From Sphingomonas aquatilis (lineage in GTDB: Bacteria; Pseudomonadota; Alphaproteobacteria; Sphingomonadales; Sphingomonadaceae): a DNA stretch of 64,000 nt. Below are positions 27,108 to 35,783 of the stretch, one piece after another. The stretch spans positions 1-64,000 of the forward strand of contig NZ_JACIDB010000007.1 in assembly GCF_014196115.1 (NCBI RefSeq). Direction: 5' to 3'. Below the pieces are notes generated by a model. It had not been told where the DNA came from and ran no database searches. It was given only the letters and a program-made list of their open reading frames with translations. Within the stretch, counting starts at the first letter, position 1. Each line of letters starts with the position of its first letter. The translations under genes were made by a program, and so were the position numbers.

Positions 27108-28538
27108 ATGATGGGCGAGCGGACAGTGGCGCAGGAAGCGCTGTTCTACAGCTTCAGCCTGGAGCGGCACGTGCCGGCGGACCATCTGCTGCGATCGATC
27201 GACCGGTTCGTCGACCTGTCTGGCATTCGCGAGGAGCTGAAGCCGTTCTACAGTGAGACGGGTCGCCCCTCGATCGATCCGAAGCTGATGATCCGGATGC
27301 TCATCATCGGCTATGGCATGGGCATCCGGTCCGAGCGGCGGCTGTGCGAAGAGGTGCATCTGAACCTGGCCTATCGCTGGTTCTGCCGGTTGGGGCTGGA
27401 CGGCGACGTGCCCGACCACTCGACCTTCTCGAAGAACCGGCACGGGCGCTTCCGCGACAGCGATCTGCTCCGCCGATTGTTCGAGACGACGGTCGCGCGC
27501 TGCATGGCCGAGGGGCTGGTGGGCGGCGAAGGGTTCGCGGTCGACGCCAGCCTGATCCGCGCCGATGCCAACCGCCAGACCGGCGGGCCGGGCAGTGACG
27601 GCATGCCACCGGACGCCGACAGCCGTGCGGTGCGCGAGTATCTGGCCGTGCTCGATGATGCCGCATTCGGTGCAGCGACGCCGGTGGTGCCGAAGTATCT
27701 GGCGCCGGCCGATCCGGCATCGCGCTGGACCAGCGCGCATCGCGGGCCGGCCCTCTACGCCTACTCGACCAACTACCTCATCGACCTCGACCACGCCGTC
27801 ATCAGGGACGTGGAAGCGAGCACCGCGGTGCGCCAGGCCGAGGTAACCGCGTGCAAGCGCATGATCGCGCGGGTGCAGGACCGCTTCGGCGTCTGGCCCG
27901 AGCGGCTGGCCGCCGACACCGCTTACGGCTCGGCGGAGATGCTCGCCTGGCTGGTCCACGAGCGCGACATCCATCCGCATATCCCGGTGTTCGACAAGTC
28001 CGCTCGCGGCGACGGCACGTTCGAACGCGATGCCTTCACCTACGACCATGACGACGACAGCTACGTCTGCCCCGGCGGCAAGCGCCTAAGGCCCAGGAAC
28101 CGCAACTTCGCAACCGCCCGGGGCGATGTCGGCCAGGACGGCTTCATCCGCTATCGCGCGCGACAGCAGGACTGAGGCGGTTGCGCCCTGCGGGAACGCT
28201 GCACCCCTCCGCCTGCTTTCCAACGATGCTGCGCATCGCCGGAACCTTGGCAGGCTTCGCCCAACATGCCCGCGCGCAAGGTCATCCGCTCGATCCACGA
28301 AGGGGCTCGCGACCTGGCCCGCGACATCGCCACCACCGACGCCTACGTCACGTCGCGGCGCCAGCGAAAGAAGGTCGAGATGCTGTTCGCGCACCTCAAA
28401 CGCATCCTGAAGCTCGACCGATTGCGCCTGCGCGGTCCAAACGGCGCCAGGGACGAGTTCCATATGGCAGCCACCGCCCAGAACCTCCGCAAGATGGCCA
28501 AGCTCATCCCGATGGTGAAACAGCCACTACCCGCCTGA
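27108..28538 (+). pseudogene. IS1182-like transposase with in-frame stop
   Basis: The N-terminal part is typical (FYSFSLERHVPADHLLRSID, GRPSIDPKLMIRMLIIGYG, VPDHSTFSKNRHGRF), as are the catalytic-domain segments (VDASLIRADANR, AADTAYGSAEMLAWL). The frame meets TGA at 28173-28175, where a Cys codon is expected in a zinc-like motif (QQD-stop-GGCALRERC). The same frame then continues through a palindromic stretch (28211-28255) and into a normal C-terminus (MLFAHLKRILKLDRLRLRG, AATAQNLRKMAKLI) to 28538. A product stopping at 28173 would lack the last conserved block. Confidence 0.8.
28211..28255 (+). repeat. Palindromic hairpin inside the transposase frame
   Basis: Nested arms: GCCTGC (28211-28216) with GCAGGC (28250-28255), TTCC with GGAA, and CGATGC with GCATCG around a TGC loop (28224-28238). 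The surrounding 54 bases (18 codons) sit where family members seem to run directly from the Cys motif to PARKVIRS, so this may be an in-frame insertion. Confidence 0.45.
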
Positions 28539-28552
28539 GCCGGTCGGCACCC

Positions 28553-28574
28553 CGACTTCTTCAACGCAATCGGG
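28553..28574 (-). repeat. Right terminal inverted repeat of the IS1182-like element
   Basis: Reads inward from 28574 as CCCGATTGCGTTGAAGAAG on the minus strand. The broken DUF2306 gene resumes directly beyond it. Confidence 0.7.
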
Positions 28575-28732
28575 CCGAAACGGCTGTTGGCCGCGATGAC
28601 AGGTGGCATGGACCCCGCGGCGAAAAGGTAGCGGTAGGAAAAGATCGCAATCCCGACGCTCAGAATCGTCATACCGGCCCACGCGACCTTCTGCCCCCAT
28701 GTCGTCGGAGCTGATCGCGTCGTCACGGGCAC
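28575..28732 (-). pseudogene. DUF2306 membrane protein gene truncated by the IS element
   Basis: Reading from 28732, about 52 codons encode a short hydrophilic start, one membrane helix (VAWAGMTILSVGIAIFSYRY) and a SMPPVIAANSRFG segment. This is how DUF2306 proteins begin; the next expected part (PIALKIHIG..., several helices) is replaced by the IS right end. The ATG overlaps the stop of the aspartyl protease gene upstream by ten bases, so it was translated from the same message. The missing 3' part is not found on the far side of the IS. Confidence 0.6.
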
Positions 28733-29619
28733 ACAGCGATCCGCCTGGATCGCTGGTCGATCAGCAGCGTGACATGTTGCAAGGCGTGTGCCCCGACCAG
28801 AAGTTCCGGATAGCGATCCGACACCCGCACCTCCACGTCCGAAAGCGAGGCTGCGCCGATGCGGAACGGCCCTTTCACCATCGCCTTGCCGGTGCTGACC
28901 GTCGTGTTGGTCAGTTTGCCTTGGCCGGCCGACTGGAGGGCACCACCGCCGACACGATCGAACAGCGTTTTCGGCAGCACGAACGACACGTTGGCGCCTG
29001 TGTCGAGATTGCCCTCCGTCAGGGTATCGCCAATCGTCACCGGCACGCGGAAGGCCCGCTCGTACGACATGACGCCATTGCCCTCGCCGGAGAGCGCGAC
29101 GGCGCGCGTGAAGGTGAGGCGACGAGCCGGATAGTCGATGACCAACAGGCCATCGCCGAAGAACGCGCGCCCCAAAATGCCGGAGAACGCCGCTTCTGGG
29201 CTAAGCTTGCTGCTATAGTCCCGGGTGACGACCTCGAGATCGCGTCGGACGAAGCCGCCGAGTGCAACGGATGCCAAGCGAACGGTCCGGACTTCTGACG
29301 TTGCCACGCCATCCGACGTATGGCCCGATCCGCTCGGGGGAATAGCCAGCGCGGCAACCAAGCCGGCATCGGCACGCCCCATGCCGCTCGCGCCCGTATC
29401 GACGGCGAAGACGAACGGCCCTTTTCCATCAACCTTAACAGTCACATAGATCCGACCATCGACGACGCGGAACGGAACGCTCAGAACCGCGCCAATCATT
29501 ACTTTGCGCGCCAGGGAACAAACTTTTGGTTTGTCCGGCTCGATTGCGAAAGCGGGCGTTGCGAGACTGGCAATGGCGGTCGCCGCGACGGTCGCTGTCC
29601 GTAGAATGCTCGAGTGCAT
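28723..29619 (-). CDS. Secreted two-lobe aspartyl protease (retropepsin-like)
   Basis: 298 residues with a signal peptide ending near PAFA. Two retropepsin-type lobes occur in one chain: D74 in FAVDTGASG and D206 in NLDTGANVSF. Flap-like segments follow each, with SGILGRAFFGDGLLVIDYPA and LLVGAHALQHVTLLID as the domain-closing strands. Each lobe supplies one catalytic Asp, as in pepsin-like enzymes. Predicted periplasmic peptidase. It is followed by the DUF2306 fragment, which it overlaps by ten bases. Confidence 0.82.
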   Translation of the reverse strand: MHSSILRTATVAATAIASLATPAFAIEPDKPKVCSLARKVMIGAVLSVPFRVVDGRIYVTVKVDGKGPFVFAVDTGASGMGRADAGLVAALAIPPSGSGHTSDGVATSEVRTVRLASVALGGFVRRDLEVVTRDYSSKLSPEAAFSGILGRAFFGDGLLVIDYPARRLTFTRAVALSGEGNGVMSYERAFRVPVTIGDTLTEGNLDTGANVSFVLPKTLFDRVGGGALQSAGQGKLTNTTVSTGKAMVKGPFRIGAASLSDVEVRVSDRYPELLVGAHALQHVTLLIDQRSRRIAVCP

Positions 29620-30485
29620 GCTTTCCCCCGAATATATGCGTATTGCCTATGTAATACACACGACGTTTTGGCTCTTCAACAGCGCAAGGGGGAGACGGCG
29701 GCGATGATCGACGGAAGGCGGGGGTGATAGAGGCCGCTCAGGAGACCCACAAACGGTCATGCGGAGCCTCCAACCTATCTATCACCCACGGACATTCGGT
29801 CTTTTGGTTGGTCAGCCGGCATAAGGGGCGGTCATGTCCGGTGCGGATGCACTCTTTATCGTCGGTGACGTCGTCCATCGACGTGCATCGTCGTCAGACG
29901 AAGGCAGCGGCACCGGGGCCCTATGGCTCACGTGTGTCCGAGAACCGATCGGTGTCGTGGCCACGGTCACCGAGCAGGCACGGCGCTTATGGCAGGTGTT
30001 TTAACAACCCTGCCGCGCCCGTGTGTTGCTAATCGAACCAGCGGTTTTCGAGAGACGCAGGGTACGGCCGTTCGCGCACCGGCGACGGCGTATCCTTGGG
30101 TGTGCATAGTTTGCACGACGCTTGACGATCAAGTTGCGCTTTGCCCGCTAGATCCTGTTGATCGCAGTCTTCGATACGCTAGCGCAGGAGATGCTGTGTG
30201 TGTCGGACCACGTCCAACGTTGGTTCTGGCGCCTGACTGTGCCGAACGCTCAATTCAATTTCGACAATAAAGGAACGAGGCGGTTCGCGGCGACCGGGCC
30301 CGTTTTTGCAGGACGGCTCGCGCCAATCCTCCCGTCGCGATTTATACTGCCGGTTAGGAGGTGACACATAACGGTCATCGGCCTGACCCGTCTTTGCATT
30401 CGAAGCACAACGACACTGCAACAAAGCTGCTCTAGCGCGCAGTCCACAGGCGCCGAGAGAGCCGCCCTTCAGGGACTGTGTCATC
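29620..30485. other. Long gap with no clear gene
   Basis: About 865 bases between the aspartyl protease gene (minus strand) and the receptor at 30486 (plus strand). Short frames exist on both strands, but none has protein-like composition or a ribosome site. A copy of the 15-base motif is at 29744-29758. The promoter for the receptor and aminotransferase operon should lie near the 3' end. The sequence looks like old, decayed DNA. Confidence 0.45.
29744..29758 (+). repeat. 15-base dispersed motif, copy 2
   Basis: GACCCACAAACGGTC, identical to 23723-23737 and in the same orientation, 6.0 kb away. The following bases also agree at most positions (ATG here, GTT there). Confidence 0.5.
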
Positions 30486-32885
30486 ATGAAATTCGTTACC
30501 GCCAGCGCCGTTGCGGCGCTGCACGTTCTCTTCGCGCCTGCCGTTTCGGCGCAGGTCACTGCGTCCCAGGGGGATGCGGAGGTCAGTCAGGCCACGATGG
30601 ATGCTGCTGGTGGAGATGACATCGTCGTGACCGGCACGCGGGAGCGCGGCCGGACGCAATTCGATACGCTGGCACCGGTCGACGTGCTGCCGCAAGCGCT
30701 GGTGCAGTCCAGCGTCTCGAGCGATCTCACCACCGTGCTGGCGCAGTTGCTGCCGTCCTTCAACGTGCAGCGCCTGCCCGCCGCCGACGGACAGGCGTTC
30801 GTGCGCCCGGCGACGCTGCGCGGCCTGTCCGCCGACCAGACGCTCGTCCTCGTCAACGGCAAGCGCTATCATCGCTCGGCTCTGCTGGGAACGCGCGGCG
30901 CGCAGGCCCCCGATCTCGCCAGCATCCCCACTCTCTCGATCAAGCGCATCGAGGTGCTACGCGACGGCGCGTCGGCCCAATATGGCTCCGACGCGATCGC
31001 CGGCGTCATCAACATCATCCTCGACGACCAGCCGGGGATGGAAGCCTATGGCCAGTTCAGCCAATATTATGCCGGGGACGGCAACACCTACCAGTCCGGC
31101 GCCCGCGGGGGCATCGCGCTGAACGACAAGGGCGCGATCGTCTTTACCGGCCAGTTCGCGCATGGGGAGGCCACCTCGCGCACCCGCCAGCGTCCCGACG
31201 CTCTCGCGTTCCAGGCGGCGAACCCGACGCTCGCGGTGCCGAACCCGGTACAACGCTGGGGGCAGCCGGACGAAGAGCGCATCAGCGGCGCGATCGACAT
31301 GCACTATGACATCAGCGATGCGGCGAAGGTCTACGCCTTCGGTACGGTGCAGCAGGGCGAGGGGCTGACCGATTTCAACTGGCGCAATCCCAGCAACACC
31401 GGCAGCGTCTACAACGCTAGCAGCGTCTTCCCCGGTTTCAGCTTCCGCAGCATCTACCCGGCCGGCTTCACCCCGCGCTTCGGCACGCAGTTCGCCGACC
31501 TGCAACTCGTCAGCGGCCTGCGCGGCGACCTGTCGGACGCGCTGAGCTACGACCTCAGCGCCACGGCCGGCCGCAGCCGTATCGACTATACGATCGCCGA
31601 AACGCTCAACGCCTCCTTGGGGCCAGCCAGCCCGACGAGCTTCTACCTCGGCCGCCTGACGCAGCGTGAGACAAACCTCAACGCAGACTTCGTCTATCGC
31701 CTGCCCGTCGGCGGCATCGAACCGCTCAATATCGCCTTCGGTGGGGAACGGCGGATCGAGCGTTACGCGGTCGGTGTCGGCGATCCGGCCTCCTATGCGA
31801 TCGGAGCGGGGGCCGCGACGGGTCTTGCCCCCAACGCCAACGGCTTCCCCGGCTTCGGCCCGCAACAGGCGGGCAGCTTCAAGCAGACGAGCAACGCGGG
31901 TTACGTCGACGTCACATGGCATCCGATCACGATGCTCACCCTCGGCACGGCGGGCCGTTACGAGGACTTTTCGAGCTTCGGCGACAAGTTCACCTACAAA
32001 TTCTCCGGCCGGGTCGAGCCGGTCCAATGGCTTGCGCTGCGCGGCACCTATTCCACCGGATTCCGCGCGCCGACCCCGGCGCAGCTCAACACCCGCGTCG
32101 TGAGCCAGGGTCTCGACACCCGGACGTTGCAGGTCTTCAATCAGGGACGCCTCGCGCCAACGGACCCGCTTGCGGTTGCGCTCGGAGCCAAGCCGCTGCG
32201 CCCCGAAACCTCACACAACATCAGCGCCGGCCTCGTCGCGCAGACGCATATCGGGCTGGGCGGGACGGTCGATCTCTACCAGGTCGATGTCGACGACCGC
32301 TTCAGCCAGTCGGCGACCATCGCCATCCCGGCGGGCTTCGCCAACCCCAACCGCTTCACCTCGATCAGCTACTTCACCAACGATTTCAACACCCGGACCC
32401 GGGGTGTCGATGTCGTCATCACTTATGCTCGCGCCCTCGGCGGCGGTCGGGCCAGCGCGACGCTGGCTTACAATTACAACCGCACCACCGTTCGTAGCGG
32501 GACGAGTGCGGCGATCGCCAACGACACGCAACGCCGCATCTTCCAGGAACGCCTGCCCCAGCATAATGCGACCGGCACGCTCGGCTACGATATCGGTCCA
32601 GTCGGCATGATCCTGCGCGGCCGCTATTATGGCCCCTGGACCGACGTGACGGGCAATGCGACCGGCGAGCTGTTCCAGCGCTTCGGCGGCATCGCCCTCT
32701 TCGACGCTTCGCTCACCTATCGCATGACGCCGAACATCTCGATCCGTGGCGGTGCCGAAAACCTGTTCGACACCTATCCGGCGGAGGCGACCAATCAGGC
32801 CAATCGCGGCCTGATCTATTCGCGAAACGCCCCCTATGATACCGATGGCGGCCGGTACTATGTCCGGCTCGGATTGAGCTTTTGA
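30486..32885 (+). CDS. TonB-dependent receptor, operon with an aminotransferase-fold enzyme
   Basis: 799 residues. A signal peptide (to AVSAQ) is followed by DIVVTGTRERGR and a plug with FVRPATLRGLSADQTLVLVNG and IEVLRDGASAQYGSDAIAGVIN. The barrel ends YYVRLGLSF. It belongs to the same receptor subfamily as 46940-49726 (shared RPATLRGL, NGKR and RDGAS.QYGSDAIAGV segments), which lacks an STN domain. Its stop overlaps the start of the aminotransferase gene (TGATG), so the two are translationally coupled. Substrate unknown; the partner genes point to an amino-acid or peptide-like compound. Confidence 0.88.
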   Translation: MKFVTASAVAALHVLFAPAVSAQVTASQGDAEVSQATMDAAGGDDIVVTGTRERGRTQFDTLAPVDVLPQALVQSSVSSDLTTVLAQLLPSFNVQRLPAADGQAFVRPATLRGLSADQTLVLVNGKRYHRSALLGTRGAQAPDLASIPTLSIKRIEVLRDGASAQYGSDAIAGVINIILDDQPGMEAYGQFSQYYAGDGNTYQSGARGGIALNDKGAIVFTGQFAHGEATSRTRQRPDALAFQAANPTLAVPNPVQRWGQPDEERISGAIDMHYDISDAAKVYAFGTVQQGEGLTDFNWRNPSNTGSVYNASSVFPGFSFRSIYPAGFTPRFGTQFADLQLVSGLRGDLSDALSYDLSATAGRSRIDYTIAETLNASLGPASPTSFYLGRLTQRETNLNADFVYRLPVGGIEPLNIAFGGERRIERYAVGVGDPASYAIGAGAATGLAPNANGFPGFGPQQAGSFKQTSNAGYVDVTWHPITMLTLGTAGRYEDFSSFGDKFTYKFSGRVEPVQWLALRGTYSTGFRAPTPAQLNTRVVSQGLDTRTLQVFNQGRLAPTDPLAVALGAKPLRPETSHNISAGLVAQTHIGLGGTVDLYQVDVDDRFSQSATIAIPAGFANPNRFTSISYFTNDFNTRTRGVDVVITYARALGGGRASATLAYNYNRTTVRSGTSAAIANDTQRRIFQERLPQHNATGTLGYDIGPVGMILRGRYYGPWTDVTGNATGELFQRFGGIALFDASLTYRMTPNISIRGGAENLFDTYPAEATNQANRGLIYSRNAPYDTDGGRYYVRLGLSF

Positions 32886-34135
32886 TGATCGATCGGCGCG
32901 AGCTTCTGGCCGGCGGGATGGCCGCCACCCTCCCCCTGCCCGCGCGCGCCGGCGCGCCAACGCATCCCGCCCCGGACGACGAGGCGTTCTGGGCGACCGT
33001 CGCTGCGGAGTATGACCTGCCCCAGGACGTCATCCAGCTCGAAAACGGCAATTGGGGCGCGATGTCCCGCCCCGTCCGCGCCGCCTACGAACAGGCCGTC
33101 GCGCGTGTGAACCGCGATACCAGCTATTACGCCCGGCGCGGCATGCTTGCCGACCTTGGCGCCGCCCGCACCGCCGTCGCGGCGGAACTGGGTGTACCTG
33201 CCGATGAGATCGCCTTCACCCGCAATGCGACCGAAGCTCTCAAGGCGCTGATCCTCGGCTACAATCGTCTGACCGCAGGCGATGCGATCGTCTATGCCGA
33301 CCTCGACTATGACAGCATGCAGGCGTGCATGGAGAGCCTTGGGCCGCGGCGTGGCGTGCGCGTTCGTCGCATCGCGCTACCCGAACCCGCCACGCGCGCC
33401 AGCCTGATCGACGCCTATGCACAGGTGATGGCTGACGAACCGCGGCTGAAGCTCATCCTCCTCACCCACCTGAGCCACCGGACCGGCCTGGTGATCCCGG
33501 TTCGCGAGATCACTGCGATGGCCCGTGCCCGCGGTATCGACGTCATCGTCGATGCCGCGCACAGTTGGCAACAGCTCGACTTCGCGCTGCCCGACCTCGA
33601 TTGCGATTTCGTCGGACTGAACGGCCACAAATGGCTCGGCGCGCCGCTCGGCATCGGCATCCTCCATATCCGCAAAGGCGCGCTGTCCCGCATCGACCGG
33701 GATCCCGCCGAAGACGCGAACGGCCCGGACACCGTCATGGCCCGGATCCACACCGGCACGCTCGATTATGCGTCCTGGCTCACCGTCCCCGCCGCACTCG
33801 CCTTTCAACACCGGATCGACCGTGCCGCCCGCGCCGCACGGCTGCGCGCGCTTCGCGACCGCTGGGTTCGGCAGGCGCGGGCGATCCCCGGCATCGAGAT
33901 ACTGACGCCGGACGACCCCGCGTCGCATGGCGCGATCACGTCGTTCCGGTTCAAAGGGGTAATCAGCCCGCAAGCGAACGCCGCCCTTGCCCAGCGACTG
34001 CTTGAGCAGCATCGCATCTTCACCGTTCATCGGACAGGAGCCGCCCATGGCGCATGTGTCCGAATAACGCCGTCCTTGTTCAATTCGGCGAGCGACGTCG
34101 ACCGTCTGGCGCAGGCTCTGTCAGCCGTTCATTGA
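32885..34135 (+). CDS. Class V aminotransferase-fold enzyme with Tat-type signal (isopenicillin-N epimerase-like)
   Basis: 416 residues. The N-terminus MIDRRELLAGGMAATLPLP has twin Arg and a hydrophobic stretch, like a Tat signal. Then comes the PLP fold: ENGNWGAMSRPVRAAYEQ, RNATEALKALILGYN, a PLP-ring Asp (D223 in IVDAAHSWQQ) and the Schiff-base Lys (K249 in GLNGHKWLG). The overall pattern matches the isopenicillin-N epimerase/CefD group of class V enzymes, which act on amino-acid side chains or peptides. A Tat-exported PLP enzyme would load its cofactor before export. The gene overlaps the receptor stop. Confidence 0.82.
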   Translation: MIDRRELLAGGMAATLPLPARAGAPTHPAPDDEAFWATVAAEYDLPQDVIQLENGNWGAMSRPVRAAYEQAVARVNRDTSYYARRGMLADLGAARTAVAAELGVPADEIAFTRNATEALKALILGYNRLTAGDAIVYADLDYDSMQACMESLGPRRGVRVRRIALPEPATRASLIDAYAQVMADEPRLKLILLTHLSHRTGLVIPVREITAMARARGIDVIVDAAHSWQQLDFALPDLDCDFVGLNGHKWLGAPLGIGILHIRKGALSRIDRDPAEDANGPDTVMARIHTGTLDYASWLTVPAALAFQHRIDRAARAARLRALRDRWVRQARAIPGIEILTPDDPASHGAITSFRFKGVISPQANAALAQRLLEQHRIFTVHRTGAAHGACVRITPSLFNSASDVDRLAQALSAVH

Positions 34136-34519
34136 AGGCACGGGGGGCGTGTATCCGATGGGCTGTTGAGGCCGCAATTGATCGCCACACTGCCGAAGAA
34201 TGACCGTGGTACTTAGCGATCGTAAAACGTTGGAGCATGAGACGGCGCTGATGGTGATATGTCTCAGAGCTTGGATCACATAGGCAGTACCAATTCGACT
34301 TCGCTGCCCTGACCCAAAAGTAAACGTTCGCCGTGACACCGCCACTGCGCAGAAGCGGACGTTTGGTCATCCGGTCTGGTGCAGTTCGAGAGCTGAGGAC
34401 GCCGTACGTCAGACCCTCCGGTACGTACGAAGGTCAATTGCAAATAGCGCGACGGACCGTATTGTAGGCACAATACACCAAGCGATCGGTTATGTCATGA
34501 CGTCCTCGCGAATGCCCGA
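34136..34519. other. Gap between the aminotransferase and serine hydrolase genes
   Basis: About 380 bases with no gene that I can support. It contains a looser copy of the dispersed motif (34311-34330, GACCCAAAAGTAAACGTTCG) and a related AAGCGGACGTTTGGTC nearby. A separate promoter for the hydrolase genes is likely here. Confidence 0.4.
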
Positions 34520-35644
34520 ATGAACCCGACACGGCGAACGATCCTGATCGGCACCGCAGTCGCTGCCGGCTGCGCCTCCGTGCCGGCGCTGGCCAGGAGC
34601 CAGAGGCGTACGGCGATGCCAGTCCCGTCATGGATGGCGCTTGCTTCCGTGCCGGGGGCAAGCTGGGCCGTGTTCGACGGCGAAGCGGAGCCGGTCAGCT
34701 CTGCGGTAGGATACGCCAAAGTCGGTGAGGCGAACGCGACGACGGAGACGCTGTTCGAAGCCGCTTCCCTGTCAAAGCCGGTCCTGGCGGCTGCCATCCA
34801 CGACCTTGTCCGCGACGGCAGCGTCGATCTCGACGAGCCTGTGGCCAAGCACATCGATTTCACGGCGGATGTCGCGACCAAGGCTATTACCCCTCGTCAC
34901 CTGCTATCGCATTCCAGTGGTCTGCCGAATTGGCGGACCGAGGCCGGCAGCGATCTGGTGAGCAGGTTCAGACCCGGTTCCGACTTCCGCTATTCGGGAG
35001 AGGGCTACGTACTGCTCGCTCGCCTCGCCGAAAAAGTCACCGGGCAGACGGCAGCGGAGGTCGTCCGTTCCCGAATTCTGACGCCTGCGGGAATGACGCG
35101 AAGCGGCTATGGCTGGTCAGCCGGCCAATCGCCTCCGGTGGCGTGGGCGCACGATGCCGGGGGCGCATTGATGGCGGACAAGGGCCCTGCGCAGTTCCAG
35201 AGGAGCCGGGACGCCGGCCCTCGCCGGTCCGTGGAGGCATGGATGCAGGATGATCGCGTTGCGGGGGCCCAGGCGCTCGGCAAGCCGGCCCTGCCCGTCT
35301 TTATGATTCCCAACATGGCGGCGGGACTGTGGACGACCGCGAGCGATTATGGCCGCTTCGCCCGTTTCGCGCGTCGCTACCCGGCCATGAATACGCCGAC
35401 GGTGGCCGTCGAAGGCAGTCTTGCCTGGGGCCTGGGGTGGGGACTGGAACAGTCGGGCTCAGACCGCTTCGCCTGGCACTGGGGCGCCAATGACGGTGTC
35501 GCCAACCTGTTCATCCTCGATCTCGTCAGCAACGACGGGCTGGTCATGCTGACGAACGGGGCCGGGGGGCAGCGGGTCTACGAACGAGCCGCCCGCGTCC
35601 GGTTCGGACGTGAGTTTGACGCCTTGACGTGGTTGCAGCCGTGA
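34520..35644 (+). CDS. Exported serine hydrolase, beta-lactamase fold (1)
   Basis: 374 residues. The N-terminus has TRRTILIGTAVAAGC, a Tat-like signal with a Cys. The class C beta-lactamase/DD-peptidase fold follows. The nucleophile is S83 in the S-x-x-K motif (SLSK), then LLSHSSGLPNWR, then FRYSGEGYVLL where Y-S-G stands in for the usual Y-x-N. Near the C-terminus, FAWHWGANDG takes the place of the KTG strand. Such proteins act as D-aminopeptidases, DD-peptidases or esterases. The next gene (35784) is a paralogue. Confidence 0.85.
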   Translation: MNPTRRTILIGTAVAAGCASVPALARSQRRTAMPVPSWMALASVPGASWAVFDGEAEPVSSAVGYAKVGEANATTETLFEAASLSKPVLAAAIHDLVRDGSVDLDEPVAKHIDFTADVATKAITPRHLLSHSSGLPNWRTEAGSDLVSRFRPGSDFRYSGEGYVLLARLAEKVTGQTAAEVVRSRILTPAGMTRSGYGWSAGQSPPVAWAHDAGGALMADKGPAQFQRSRDAGPRRSVEAWMQDDRVAGAQALGKPALPVFMIPNMAAGLWTTASDYGRFARFARRYPAMNTPTVAVEGSLAWGLGWGLEQSGSDRFAWHWGANDGVANLFILDLVSNDGLVMLTNGAGGQRVYERAARVRFGREFDALTWLQP

Positions 35645-35783
35645 CGTCGAGGGTGTTCCCGCCTCCGTACAGCCTGCGGCTTTCGGCCACCCATTCGTGT
35701 TGGCAGCAAGGCAGAGCCGGAGCGTAGCTTTGCTCGCCACCAGCGAGATTGCCGCCACGCTTCAACATCACTAAGTGTTGCAC

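Larger units (their letters stand above)
27028..28574 (+). mobile_element. IS1182-like insertion sequence, degenerate
   Basis: 1547 bases bounded by imperfect 22-base terminal inverted repeats (27028-27049 and 28553-28574; 17 of 22 positions match, starting CCCGATTG). It contains one transposase reading frame on the plus strand, broken by a stop. I see no clear target duplication at the ends. The right end lies inside a DUF2306 gene and the left end abuts the flotillin stop, so the flanks do not belong together. The element or its neighbourhood was rearranged after insertion. Confidence 0.75.
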
